This document shows, piece by piece, positions 41,803 through 49,390 of a stretch of 64,000 nt of DNA. Position numbers and translations under genes: made by a program. Source of the DNA: Streptomyces sp. 549 (GTDB taxonomy: Bacteria; Actinomycetota; Actinomycetes; Streptomycetales; Streptomycetaceae); NCBI RefSeq assembly GCF_030124175.1, contig NZ_JASKMT010000018.1, forward strand, positions 1 to 64,000, in the 5' to 3' direction. Below the pieces are notes generated by a model that was given only the letters and a program-made list of their open reading frames with translations, searched no databases and was not told the DNA's origin. Position 1 is the first letter of the stretch, and the number at the start of each line of letters is the position of its first letter.

Positions 41803-42801
41803 ATGCGGATCGGGGTACTGACCGGCGGCAGCGACTGCCCGGGACTGAACGCGGGCATCCGCGCCCTCGTGCGCAAGGGCGTCCAGGAGCACGGCGACTC
41901 CTTCGTCGGGTTCCGGGACGGGTGGCTGGGCGTCCTGGGGGACAACACCGTGCCGCTGGACATCCCCGCGGTCCGGGGCACCCTGCCGCGCGGCGGCACC
42001 ATTCTCGGCTCGTCCCGCACCGACCCGGTCGCCGTGCCCGACGGCCCGGACCGCATCCGCCGCACGCTCGACGCCCACCGGCTCGACGCGCTGGTGGTGT
42101 TCGGCGGCATCAACACCCTCGCCCGGGCCGCCGTTCTCGCCGACCGCTACGGCATCCCCTGCGTGGGCGTGCCCAAGACCATCGACAACGACATCGCCGG
42201 CACCGACTACACCATCGGCTTCGACACCGCCGTCAACGTCGCGACCGAGGCCATCGACCGGCTGCACACCACCGCGGAGTCGCACAAGCGGGTGCTCGTG
42301 GTGGAGGTGATGGGCCGCAGCACCGGCTGGATCGCGGTGCACGCCGGTCTGGCCGGAGGGGCCAACTGCGTGCTCATCCCCGAGCGGCCCTTCGACCTGG
42401 ACGAGGTCTGCGCGCATGTGACGTCCCGGTTCCGCGCCACCTACTCCCCGATCGTGGTGGTCGCCGACAGCGCGCAGCCCAGGGGCGGCGGTGTGGAGCT
42501 GGAGGGGCTGTCCGGCGTGGGGGAGTGGCTGGGCAACGCGATCGAGCACCGCACCGGCCACGAGGCGCGCACCACGGTGCTCGGCCACATCCAGCGCGGC
42601 GGCACCCCCAGCCCGCAGGACCGCTGGCTCGCCACCCGCTTCGGCCTGCACGCCGTCGACGCCGCGCACGACGGCGCCTGGGGCTCGATGGTCGCGCTGC
42701 GCGGCACCGACATCGTGCGTACCCCGCTCGCCGCTGCGGTGGCCGCACCCAAGTGCGTCGACGCCGCCCGCTACGCCGAGAACGAGATCTTCTTCGGCTG
42801 A
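41803..42801 (+). CDS. pfkA: 6-phosphofructokinase-like protein with altered active site
   Basis: A 332-residue member of the PfkA family (fructose-6-phosphate to the 1,6-bisphosphate). The fold motifs are clear: GVLTGGSDCPGLNAGIRALV at the N terminus, PKTIDNDIAGTDYTIGFDTA with the catalytic Asp near 128, VEVMGRSTGWIAVHAGLAGG, and GHIQRGGTPSPQDRWLATRFG. The phosphoryl-donor loop, however, reads FGGINTLARAA with Ile at residue 103, where ATP enzymes have a metal-binding Asp and actinobacterial PPi enzymes have GGED. Asn follows at 104. The Lys in PKTIDND is the PPi-type residue. Activity is therefore uncertain. ATG at 41803. Confidence 0.85.
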   Translation: MRIGVLTGGSDCPGLNAGIRALVRKGVQEHGDSFVGFRDGWLGVLGDNTVPLDIPAVRGTLPRGGTILGSSRTDPVAVPDGPDRIRRTLDAHRLDALVVFGGINTLARAAVLADRYGIPCVGVPKTIDNDIAGTDYTIGFDTAVNVATEAIDRLHTTAESHKRVLVVEVMGRSTGWIAVHAGLAGGANCVLIPERPFDLDEVCAHVTSRFRATYSPIVVVADSAQPRGGGVELEGLSGVGEWLGNAIEHRTGHEARTTVLGHIQRGGTPSPQDRWLATRFGLHAVDAAHDGAWGSMVALRGTDIVRTPLAAAVAAPKCVDAARYAENEIFFG

Positions 42802-42877
42802 CCGAAGGCCGGACGCGGACCGGACGCGGACCGGACGCGGATCGGCCGCTCGGCGTCGTCCCTCCGGGCGCAGGCCC

Positions 42878-42883
42878 TATATT
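42878..42883 (+). promoter_or_regulatory. -10 box of leaderless 2-hydroxyacid dehydrogenase gene
   Basis: TATATT, 6 nt before the GTG at 42890; no ribosome site. It is one of the most AT-rich -10 boxes in the window. Confidence 0.55.
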
Positions 42884-42889
42884 CGAGCT

Positions 42890-43903
42890 GTGCAGATCCT
42901 CGCCTTCGGAGTGCAGACCGACGAGAAGCCCCTCATCGAGCGGGCGTTCGCCGACCGACACCAGGTCCGCTGCCTTGACGTGTTCATGAACGGGGACACC
43001 GCGCCGATCGCCGCCGGCCACGAGGTCGTGAGCGTCAGCGTCAACGCCGAACTCGACGCGGACGTGCTGCGCACGCTCGCCGCGGGCGGCACCCGGATGA
43101 TCGCCCAGCGGGCCACCGGCTTCAACAACATCGACCTGGACGCGGCGGCCGGACTCGGCTTCACCGTGGCCCGCGTCTCCTCCTACTCGCCCTACTCCGT
43201 CGCCGAGTTCGCCTGGACCCTGGCGATGGCCGTCAACCGCAGGATCGTCCGCGCCGCCCGCCGCACCCGCGAGTTCGACTTCCGGCTGGACGGGCTGCTG
43301 GGCCGCGACATGCACGGACGGACCGTCGGTGTGGTCGGCACCGGCAAGATCGGGGAGGCGTTCACCCGCATCGCGCACGGCTTCGGCATGCGCCTTCTCG
43401 GCTGGGACATCGCTGAGAACCCGGCCTGCCGCGCCCTCGGCATGGAGTACACCGGGCTGCCCGAGCTGCTCGCGCAGTCCGACCTGATCAGCCTGCACGT
43501 ACCGCTGCTGCCGCAGACCCACCACCTGCTCGGCCGGGACGCCCTGCGCTCGATGAAGGACGACGCCATCCTCGTCAACTCCAGCCGGGGCGGCCTGGTG
43601 GACGCCGAGGCACTGGTCGACGAGCTGAAGGCGGGCCGCTTCACCGGTGTGGGCCTGGACGTGTACGAGGCCGAGGCGGGCCTGTTCTACCAGGACAAGT
43701 CGCTCGAGGTCATCGCCGACGACACGCTGGTGCGGCTGATGTCGTTCAGCAACGTGCTGGTCAGTTCCCACCAGGCGTACTACACGCGCGAGGCGGTCGG
43801 GCAGATCATCGACACCACGGTGCGCAACATCGACGACTATTTCGCGGGCCGGGTCGGGGAGAACGTGCTCACCGCCCCCGGCCGCCCGCCCGGCACCCGC
43901 TGA
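42890..43903 (+). CDS. D-isomer specific 2-hydroxyacid dehydrogenase (D-lactate dehydrogenase type)
   Basis: A 337-residue NAD(H)-dependent enzyme interconverting a 2-keto acid and its D-2-hydroxy acid. The Rossmann motif is RTVGVVGTGKIGEAFTRIA near residue 145. The catalytic Arg lies in ILVNSSRGGLVDAEALV near 228, the Glu in VGLDVYEAEAGLFYQD near 257, and the His in NVLVSSHQAYYTREA near 287. The YEAE-LFYQDKS region matches D-LDH rather than phosphoglycerate dehydrogenase. Leaderless GTG start. A hairpin shared with trpEG follows. Confidence 0.88.
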   Translation: MQILAFGVQTDEKPLIERAFADRHQVRCLDVFMNGDTAPIAAGHEVVSVSVNAELDADVLRTLAAGGTRMIAQRATGFNNIDLDAAAGLGFTVARVSSYSPYSVAEFAWTLAMAVNRRIVRAARRTREFDFRLDGLLGRDMHGRTVGVVGTGKIGEAFTRIAHGFGMRLLGWDIAENPACRALGMEYTGLPELLAQSDLISLHVPLLPQTHHLLGRDALRSMKDDAILVNSSRGGLVDAEALVDELKAGRFTGVGLDVYEAEAGLFYQDKSLEVIADDTLVRLMSFSNVLVSSHQAYYTREAVGQIIDTTVRNIDDYFAGRVGENVLTAPGRPPGTR

Positions 43904-43910
43904 CGCGCGG

Positions 43911-43938
43911 CCGGCCCCCGGCGGGTGCCGGGGGCCGG
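43911..43938. terminator. Terminator between convergent dehydrogenase and trpEG
   Basis: A perfect 12-bp stem (CCGGCCCCCGGC / GCCGGGGGCCGG) with a GGGT loop. Probably serves both strands. Confidence 0.7.
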
Positions 43939-43958
43939 GCCGGCAGCGGCCGGAGAGG

Positions 43959-45917
43959 TCAGCGCACCGCGGCCGCCGTGAGCAGCCCCGCCACGATGCC
44001 CGGGCCGTTGCGGGTCAGCACCGACTCGGGGTGGAACTGCACGCCGGCGAAGCCGGGGCCGCGCAGCGCGTGCACGTCGCCGCTGGCCGGGTCGCGGCTC
44101 AGTTCGACGCCGCGGGCCGCCAGCGCCTGCTCGGCGTGCGCGTCGCAGCGCGCGGTGTAGGAGTTGTAGAACCCGACCGTCTCCAGCCGGCCGAAGAGGT
44201 CGATCCGCTCCTGCGCGCCCTGCTGCGGGGCCGCCTTGCGCACGAGGTCCAGGCCCAGTTCCGCGGCGAGCAGTTCGTGGCCCAGGCACACACCCAGCAG
44301 CCCGGACGCGCCGCCCTCCCGGCGCAGCAGGCCGGCGGCCAGCCCACGCAGCAGCCGCATCCTGGTGTCGGAGGTGTCCCGCGGGTCGCCGGGGCCCGGG
44401 CCCAGCACCACCGGGCCGCGGTGGGCGAGTGCGAGGTCCCGCAGCCCCGGCTCGTCGTGGCGCAGCACGGTCACCGGCCGGCCGGCCGAGCGCAGCAGGT
44501 GCGCCAGCATGGAGGTGAAGGTGTCCTCGCCGTCGACCACCAGCACCTCCCCGCCGACGCTGCCGCCGCCGTCTTCGGGCACGGCTGCGTGGCCCGTCGA
44601 GGAGGAGTCGGGAGCGGCGCCCTCGGAGGCAGCGGCCGCCGGCTGCATCCGCAGCCAGAACGGCGCCAGGTCCGCGCGGCGTGCGGCGAGCGCCGCCCGC
44701 ACCCGCGGATCGTCGGCCAGCGGCTCCGTTGAGCGCGGCGGCAGCGGGCGGCCGGGCCGCACCCCCAGCGCCGCCAGCACCCCGGCGGCCTTGGCGTGCG
44801 TCTCCGCCACCTCGCTCGCCGGGTCCGAGTCGCGGACCAGCGTCGCACCCACCGGCACCCTGAGTCTGCCGGTCGCCGCGTCGATGTCCGCGGTGCGGAT
44901 CAGGATGGGCGAGTCCAGGTCCTGTGAACCGTCCGGCGACGGCGGACCGAACAGGGCGAGCGCGCCGGCGTAGTAGCCGCGCCCGGTCGGCTCGTACCGG
45001 CTGATCACCCGGCAGGCGTTCTCCACCGGGCTGCCCGTCACCGTCGCCGCGAACATCGTCTCCCGCAGCACCGACCGGGCGTCGAGCGTGCTGCGCCCGC
45101 GCAGCTCGTACTCGGTGTGGGCCAGGTGGGCCATCTCCTTCAGCCGGGGACCGACGACCACCCCGCCGCGGTCCCCGACGGTGCACATCATCTTCAGCTC
45201 CTCGTCGACGACCATCGACAGCTCCTCGCGCTCCTTGCGGTCGCCGAGGAACCGCAGCAGCCCGTCGGCCGTCGGCCCGCCCGGCGGATAGCGGTAGGTG
45301 CCGCTGATCGGGTTCATCACGACCGTGCCGCCGCTCATCCGCACGTGCACCTCCGGGCTGGCGCCGACCAGGGTGCGCTGACCGGTGTGCACCGCGAACG
45401 TCCAGTAGGCGCCGCGTTCGGCGGTGAGCAGCCTGCGGAACAGGGCCAGCACGTCGGCGGGCCGGTAGCCTGCGATCGCGCCGCGGAAGGTGCGGCGGAC
45501 CACGAAGTTGGCGCCCTCACCGGTGGCGATCTCGTCGCGGACGATCCGCCGCACGATCTCCTCGTACGTGCCGTCCTCGACGTCGAAGCCCTCGTCCGCC
45601 ACCTCCACCGGGTGGTCGGGCAGCGCGGCCAGGACCTCGGCCAGCGGCAGCTCGTACCGCTCGGCGGGCACCAGGACGGAGAGCGGGGTGCCGTCGTCGC
45701 GGACGTCGAAGCCCCGTTCGGCGATCTGTCGGAACGGCACCAGCGCCAGTGCCCCGTGCGGCCCGTCGGGCACGGCGGCCAGGCGGTCGACCTCCGCGAC
45801 CTCGCCGACCAGCACCTCCACCGTGCGGTGGTCCCGGCCGGGGGTGCGGCGGCGCAGCAGGGCGAACGGGGGGCAGTCGGCGTCGAGCAGGCGGTCCAGC
45901 ACTGTGCGTGCGGTCAT
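43959..45917 (-). CDS. trpEG: Fused anthranilate synthase (TrpE-TrpG)
   Basis: A 652-residue enzyme making anthranilate from chorismate and glutamine. Residues ~1-420 are the TrpE-like part (VVMNPISGTYRYPPGG near 210, VVDEELKMMCTVGDRGGV, TVTGSPVENACRVI). After a Ser/Gly-rich linker (~430-455) comes a class I amidotransferase with Cys in LLGVCLGHELLA and His-Glu in VQFHPESVL. Overall layout also resembles PhzE-type fusions, but the Trp-codon leader upstream strongly favours a tryptophan role. I do not see the usual LLES feedback motif near the N terminus. ATG at 45917 after GGAAGGAAG. Expression is set by the trpL attenuator. Confidence 0.9.
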   Translation of the reverse strand: MTARTVLDRLLDADCPPFALLRRRTPGRDHRTVEVLVGEVAEVDRLAAVPDGPHGALALVPFRQIAERGFDVRDDGTPLSVLVPAERYELPLAEVLAALPDHPVEVADEGFDVEDGTYEEIVRRIVRDEIATGEGANFVVRRTFRGAIAGYRPADVLALFRRLLTAERGAYWTFAVHTGQRTLVGASPEVHVRMSGGTVVMNPISGTYRYPPGGPTADGLLRFLGDRKEREELSMVVDEELKMMCTVGDRGGVVVGPRLKEMAHLAHTEYELRGRSTLDARSVLRETMFAATVTGSPVENACRVISRYEPTGRGYYAGALALFGPPSPDGSQDLDSPILIRTADIDAATGRLRVPVGATLVRDSDPASEVAETHAKAAGVLAALGVRPGRPLPPRSTEPLADDPRVRAALAARRADLAPFWLRMQPAAAASEGAAPDSSSTGHAAVPEDGGGSVGGEVLVVDGEDTFTSMLAHLLRSAGRPVTVLRHDEPGLRDLALAHRGPVVLGPGPGDPRDTSDTRMRLLRGLAAGLLRREGGASGLLGVCLGHELLAAELGLDLVRKAAPQQGAQERIDLFGRLETVGFYNSYTARCDAHAEQALAARGVELSRDPASGDVHALRGPGFAGVQFHPESVLTRNGPGIVAGLLTAAAVR

Positions 45918-46004
45918 GGTCTTCCTTCCGGGACGGCTCGGGTGAGCCGGTGGTCCAGGGGGCAGGGAGGACCGTCACGGAGGTGACACGACCCGCGAAC
46001 ACGC

Positions 46005-46031
46005 CGAAGGCCGCCCTCCGGGCGGCCTTCG
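46005..46031 (-). terminator. trp attenuator (terminator hairpin)
   Basis: On the minus strand, a 12-bp stem (CGAAGGCCGCCC / GGGCGGCCTTCG) with a 3-nt loop lies between trpL and trpEG. Its 5' arm contains GGCCGCC. The end of trpL (minus strand 46069-46063) reads GGCGGCC and can pair with this arm, giving a mutually exclusive antiterminator. Confidence 0.8.
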
Positions 46032-46056
46032 CGTCAACAGTCGGGTGTACGCGCAG

Positions 46057-46125
46057 TCAGTGGGCCGCCGGTGAAGCGGGCCACCACCAGGTGCATGCGG
46101 TGCGGAGAGCGGGATGCGCGAACAT
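46057..46125 (-). CDS. trpL: Tryptophan leader peptide (TrpL) with three consecutive Trp codons
   Basis: A 22-residue peptide MFAHPALRTACTWWWPASPA plus AH. Codons 13-15 are TGG TGG TGG (minus strand 46089-46081). Stalling there under Trp shortage would favour the antiterminator and allow trpEG transcription. Its ATG is preceded 6 nt upstream by TAACCT and has no ribosome site, so trpL itself appears leaderless. Confidence 0.9.
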   Translation of the reverse strand: MFAHPALRTACTWWWPASPAAH

Positions 46126-46131
46126 GGCGGC

Positions 46132-46137
46132 AGGTTA
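46132..46137 (-). promoter_or_regulatory. -10 box of leaderless trpL
   Basis: TAACCT on the minus strand, 6 nt before the trpL ATG. The same hexamer and spacing precede the divergent aroH. Confidence 0.55.
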
Positions 46138-46246
46138 CCGCAGTCGGCGGGCGGCGACACCGAAAGCCGCACGTCGGGCGCGCCGCCGTCCGTGGACGGT
46201 CCGTCTCACCCACCGGTCACCGCGCGGAACGGCCCGCGCGACCCCG

Positions 46247-46252
46247 TAACCT
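46247..46252 (+). promoter_or_regulatory. -10 box of leaderless aroH
   Basis: TAACCT, 6 nt before the GTG at 46259; no ribosome site. Confidence 0.55.
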
Positions 46253-46258
46253 GGACGC

Positions 46259-47608
46259 GTGACCGTGAACGCCAATACCGACGCCGGTGCCCGCACCTGG
46301 CGAGACCTGCCCGCGGCGCAGCAGCCCGACTACCCGGACGCCGAGGCCCTGCGCGATGTGATCGCCGAGCTGGAGTCCTATCCGCCGCTCGTCTTCGCCG
46401 GAGAGTGCGACCAGCTCAAGGACCGGCTGGCCGCCGTCGCCCGCGGCGAGGCGTTCCTGCTCCAGGGCGGTGACTGCGCGGAGGCCTTCGACGGCGTGTC
46501 CGCGGAGCACATCCGCAACAAGCTGAAGACGCTGCTCCAGATGGGCGCGGTCCTCACCTACGCCGGCTCGGTGCCGGTGGTGAAGGTCGGCCGGATCGCC
46601 GGCCAGTACAGCAAGCCCCGCTCGAAGCCGACCGAGACCCGCGACGGCGTCACCCTGCCGACCTACCGCGGCGACTCGGTCAACGGTTTCGGGTTCACCG
46701 AGGCGGAGCGTCTTCCGGACCCGCAGCGGCTGAAGCGCATGTACCACGCGTCGGCGTCCACGCTGAACCTGGTGCGCGCCTTCACCACCGGCGGCTACGC
46801 CGACCTGCGGCAGGTGCACGCCTGGAACCAGGACTTCGTGAAGAACTCGCCCTCCGGGCAGCGCTACGAGGCGCTGGCCAGGGAGATCGACCGGGCGCTG
46901 AACTTCATGAACGCCTGCGGGGTGGACCCGGAGGAGTTCAAGACGGTCGAGTTCTTCGCCTCGCACGAGGCGCTGCTGCTCGACTACGAGGGCGCGCTGA
47001 CCCGCACCGACTCCCGCAGCGGCCAGCTGTACGACGTCTCCGGCCACATGGTGTGGATCGGTGAGCGCACCCGCCAGCTCGACGGCGCGCACATCGAGTT
47101 CGCCTCGCGGATCAGCAACCCGATCGGGGTGAAGCTGGGGCCGACCACGACTCCCGAGGACGCCCTGACGCTGATCGACCGGCTCGACCCCGAGCGGGAG
47201 GCCGGCCGGCTCACCTTCATCACCCGCATGGGCGCGGACAAGGTCCGCGACCGGCTGCCGACCCTGGTGGAGAAGGTCACCGCCTCCGGTGCCAAGGTGG
47301 CGTGGGTGTGCGACCCGATGCACGGCAACACCTTCGAGGCGGCGTCCGGGCACAAGACCCGGCGCTTCGACGACGTGCTCGACGAGGTCAAGGGCTTCTT
47401 CGAGGTGCACAAGGGCCTCGGCACGCACCCGGGCGGCATCCACGTCGAGCTGACCGGTGACGACGTCACCGAGTGTGTGGGCGGCGGCGACGAGATCTTC
47501 GTCGACGACCTGCACCAGCGCTACGAGACGGCCTGCGACCCCCGGCTGAACCGCAGCCAGTCGCTGGACCTGGCCTTCCTGGTGGCGGAGATGTACCGGG
47601 ACCAGTAG
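46259..47608 (+). CDS. aroH: Class II DAHP synthase (3-deoxy-D-arabino-heptulosonate 7-phosphate synthase)
   Basis: A 449-residue enzyme that commits PEP and erythrose 4-phosphate to aromatic synthesis, type II (plant/actinobacterial). Motifs include FLLQGGDCAEAFDGVSAEHI near residues 67-86 (metal Cys), VVKVGRIAGQYSKPRSKPTE, GVKLGPTTTPEDAL, VAWVCDPMHGNTFEA (His) and GGIHVELTGDDVTECVGGG (Glu). Start is the leaderless GTG at 46259. It is divergent from trpL-trpEG, pairing the first committed step of the pathway with the Trp branch-point enzyme. A terminator follows. Confidence 0.95.
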   Translation: MTVNANTDAGARTWRDLPAAQQPDYPDAEALRDVIAELESYPPLVFAGECDQLKDRLAAVARGEAFLLQGGDCAEAFDGVSAEHIRNKLKTLLQMGAVLTYAGSVPVVKVGRIAGQYSKPRSKPTETRDGVTLPTYRGDSVNGFGFTEAERLPDPQRLKRMYHASASTLNLVRAFTTGGYADLRQVHAWNQDFVKNSPSGQRYEALAREIDRALNFMNACGVDPEEFKTVEFFASHEALLLDYEGALTRTDSRSGQLYDVSGHMVWIGERTRQLDGAHIEFASRISNPIGVKLGPTTTPEDALTLIDRLDPEREAGRLTFITRMGADKVRDRLPTLVEKVTASGAKVAWVCDPMHGNTFEAASGHKTRRFDDVLDEVKGFFEVHKGLGTHPGGIHVELTGDDVTECVGGGDEIFVDDLHQRYETACDPRLNRSQSLDLAFLVAEMYRDQ

Positions 47609-47663
47609 GAACCACCGGCGGCCTGCCCGTTCGCGGGCAGGGCCGCCACCGGTCGGAAACGAT

Positions 47664-47696
47664 CTGGGGCGCGGATCACAGCGATCCGCGCCCCAG
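47664..47696 (+). terminator. Terminator after aroH
   Basis: A perfect 14-bp stem (CTGGGGCGCGGATC / GATCCGCGCCCCAG) with a 5-nt loop, followed by CCCGTTTCC. Confidence 0.8.
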
Positions 47697-47723
47697 CCCG
47701 TTTCCTGGACACCGCCCGGCGGG

Positions 47724-47742
47724 TAAGGTTAGGTTAACCTCA
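47724..47742. promoter_or_regulatory. DmdR/DtxR-type iron box upstream of bfd
   Basis: TAAGGTTAGGTTAACCTCA matches the streptomycete iron-box consensus TTAGGTTAGGCTAACCTAA at 16 of 19 positions. It lies about 30 bp upstream of the bfd start, so iron-loaded repressor would block bfd when iron is plentiful. Confidence 0.8.
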
Positions 47743-47770
47743 CCGATTGAGCCGCTCCGGAGGTGTCCGC

Positions 47771-48016
47771 GTGTACGTCTGCTCCTGCTTCGGCATCACC
47801 GAGCAGCAGGTCCGTGAGCACGCGTCTGCCGGGGCCTGCACACCCCGCCAGATCGCCTCCGCCAGCAAGGCCGGCACCGACTGCGGCTCGTGTGTGCGCC
47901 GCATCCAGGGCCTGCTCGGCCGGGGCGGCTGCCCCCGCAGGGAGTCCGCGGCGGAGAGCGCCGTGGCCGCGCTCGCCGCGCCTGCGGCGACGGCTGGCGT
48001 CGCCGAAGCCGCCTGA
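47771..48016 (+). CDS. bfd: Bacterioferritin-associated ferredoxin (Bfd)
   Basis: An 81-residue [2Fe-2S] protein that reduces bacterioferritin heme so stored iron can be released. The cluster cysteines are VCSCFGITEQQV (Cys-x-Cys) at residues 4-6 and GTDCGSCVRRIQGLL (Cys-x2-Cys) near residue 38. The C-terminal ~25 residues are Ala-rich. The GTG at 47771 has CGGAGG upstream. An upstream GTG/ATG (47747) would push the start into the operator. Controlled by the iron box and convergent with bfr. Confidence 0.9.
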   Translation: MYVCSCFGITEQQVREHASAGACTPRQIASASKAGTDCGSCVRRIQGLLGRGGCPRRESAAESAVAALAAPAATAGVAEAA

Positions 48017-48017
48017 G

Positions 48018-48042
48018 CGGCCCGGCAGCACTTTCCGGGCCG
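48018..48042. terminator. Hairpin between convergent bfd and bfr
   Basis: CGGCCCGG / CCGGGCCG 8-bp stem with a 9-nt loop, followed directly by a second small hairpin (GTCCGCC / GGCGGAC). Confidence 0.5.
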
Positions 48043-48082
48043 TCCGCCGCGGGCGGACGAGCCGGTGCCTGCGTGGTGTGTG

Positions 48083-48562
48083 TCAGCTCTCGGGCTGCTC
48101 GATGAGCTGGGCGATGTACAGCGCCTCGCCGAGCTTCTCCACCAGCTCCAGCTGGGTGTCCAGGTAGTCGATGTGGTGCTCCTCGTCGGCGAGGATCTCC
48201 TCGAAGATGTTGGCCGAGGTGATGTCGTTCTTCGCCCGCATCACCTCGATGCCGCGCTTGAGCCGGTCGATGGCCTCGACCTCGATCATCCGGTCCGCCT
48301 GGAACATCTCGGTGACCGTCTGGCCCACCCGGACGTGGAACAGGCGCTGGTAGTTCGGCAGCCCGTCCAGGAAGAGGATGCGGTCGGTCAGCACCTCGGC
48401 GTGCTTCATCTCGTCGAAGGACTCGGCGCGGGTGTACTTCGCCAGCTTCGTCCAGCCGAAGTTCTCCTGCATCTTCGCGTGCAGGAAGTACTGGTTGATC
48501 GCGGTCAGCTCGGCCGTGAGCTGCTCGTTGAGGAATTCGATGACCTCGGGATCGCCCTGCAT
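48083..48562 (-). CDS. bfr: Bacterioferritin
   Basis: A 159-residue four-helix subunit of the 24-mer iron store. Ferroxidase ligands are visible: Glu in LTAELTAINQYF (~18), Glu and His in FDEMKHAEVL (51 and 54) with heme-ligand Met 52 between them, Glu in EVEAIDRLKRG (~94), and Glu-His in ADEEHHIDYLDTQ (~127 and 130). ATG at 48562 after GGAAGGAGA. It oxidises and stores ferric iron, and Bfd is its reductase partner on the opposite strand. No clear iron box in its own upstream region. Confidence 0.95.
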   Translation of the reverse strand: MQGDPEVIEFLNEQLTAELTAINQYFLHAKMQENFGWTKLAKYTRAESFDEMKHAEVLTDRILFLDGLPNYQRLFHVRVGQTVTEMFQADRMIEVEAIDRLKRGIEVMRAKNDITSANIFEEILADEEHHIDYLDTQLELVEKLGEALYIAQLIEQPES

Positions 48563-48756
48563 CGCGGCGGTCTCCTTCCAAGCGGTGCGGGCAGGCTGCG
48601 TGCCCGGCAAGATTCTGTGGGGTAGTGCGCTGAATCCTCGCACTCCCCCAGCGATCACGTCCAGTAAGTGCAGGCTTACCGAAATTGCCCTGATTCCCGG
48701 CAGGTTCGGCCCGCGGGCGGTCGGGACCACCCGTACCCGTCTGTCACCATGGACAC

Positions 48757-49380
48757 ATGGGTCAGCCGGTAAGCCATGAAGGGGAACAGGACAGCCTTCC
48801 ACCAGGACAGAGGCCCCAGCGGGGCTGGCCGGTCACCCACTACGGCCCGGTGCCGAGGTTCAAGGCCGACCGCTGGGAGTTCCGCGTCTTCGGCGCCACC
48901 GCGGACGGCGACAAGCACTGCTGGAACCACGAGCAGTTCTCGTCCCTGCCTCACGAGACGGTCACCGCCGACCTGCACTGCGTCACCAAGTTCAGCATGC
49001 GCGGCGTGGAGTGGGGCGGCGTGCCCGCGCGCACCGTGCTGGAGCTGGCCCCGCCCGCCCCGGAGACCACCCATGTGATGGTGTGGGCCGAGTACGGCTT
49101 CAGCTCCAACCTGCGACTGGTCGACTTCGACCGCCCTGACGCGCTCTTCGCCACCCACCGCTCCGGTGAGCCGCTGACCGCCGAGCACGGCTTCCCGGTC
49201 CGCCTCGTCGTGCCGCACCTCTACGCCTGGAAGGGCCCGAAATGGGTGCGCGGCGTGGAGTACATGACGGCCGACCGGCGCGGCTTCTGGGAGGAGCGCG
49301 GCTACCACAACGTCGGCGACCCGTGGCGCGAGCAGCGCTACTCCTACCAGGAGGAGCCCGGCGAGGGCCCGGAGCTGTGA
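48757..49380 (+). CDS. Sulfite-oxidase-like molybdopterin-dependent oxidoreductase
   Basis: A 207-residue protein with only the SUOX/YedY-type molybdopterin domain. The Mo-ligand Cys is in TADLHCVTKFSMRGVEWGG near residue 74, and VVPHLYAWKGPKWVRGVEYM near 150 is the typical cofactor pocket segment. No twin-arginine or Sec signal, so probably cytoplasmic, unlike YedY. Substrate unknown. ATG at 48757; a weak CACCAT box lies 6 nt upstream and may make it leaderless. Confidence 0.85.
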   Translation: MGQPVSHEGEQDSLPPGQRPQRGWPVTHYGPVPRFKADRWEFRVFGATADGDKHCWNHEQFSSLPHETVTADLHCVTKFSMRGVEWGGVPARTVLELAPPAPETTHVMVWAEYGFSSNLRLVDFDRPDALFATHRSGEPLTAEHGFPVRLVVPHLYAWKGPKWVRGVEYMTADRRGFWEERGYHNVGDPWREQRYSYQEEPGEGPEL

Positions 49381-49390
49381 CGGGGACGGG

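Noticed and set aside
48563..48756. Iron box upstream of bfr
   Set aside because: GGTAAGCCTGCACTTAC resembles half of an iron box, but the second half-site does not match.
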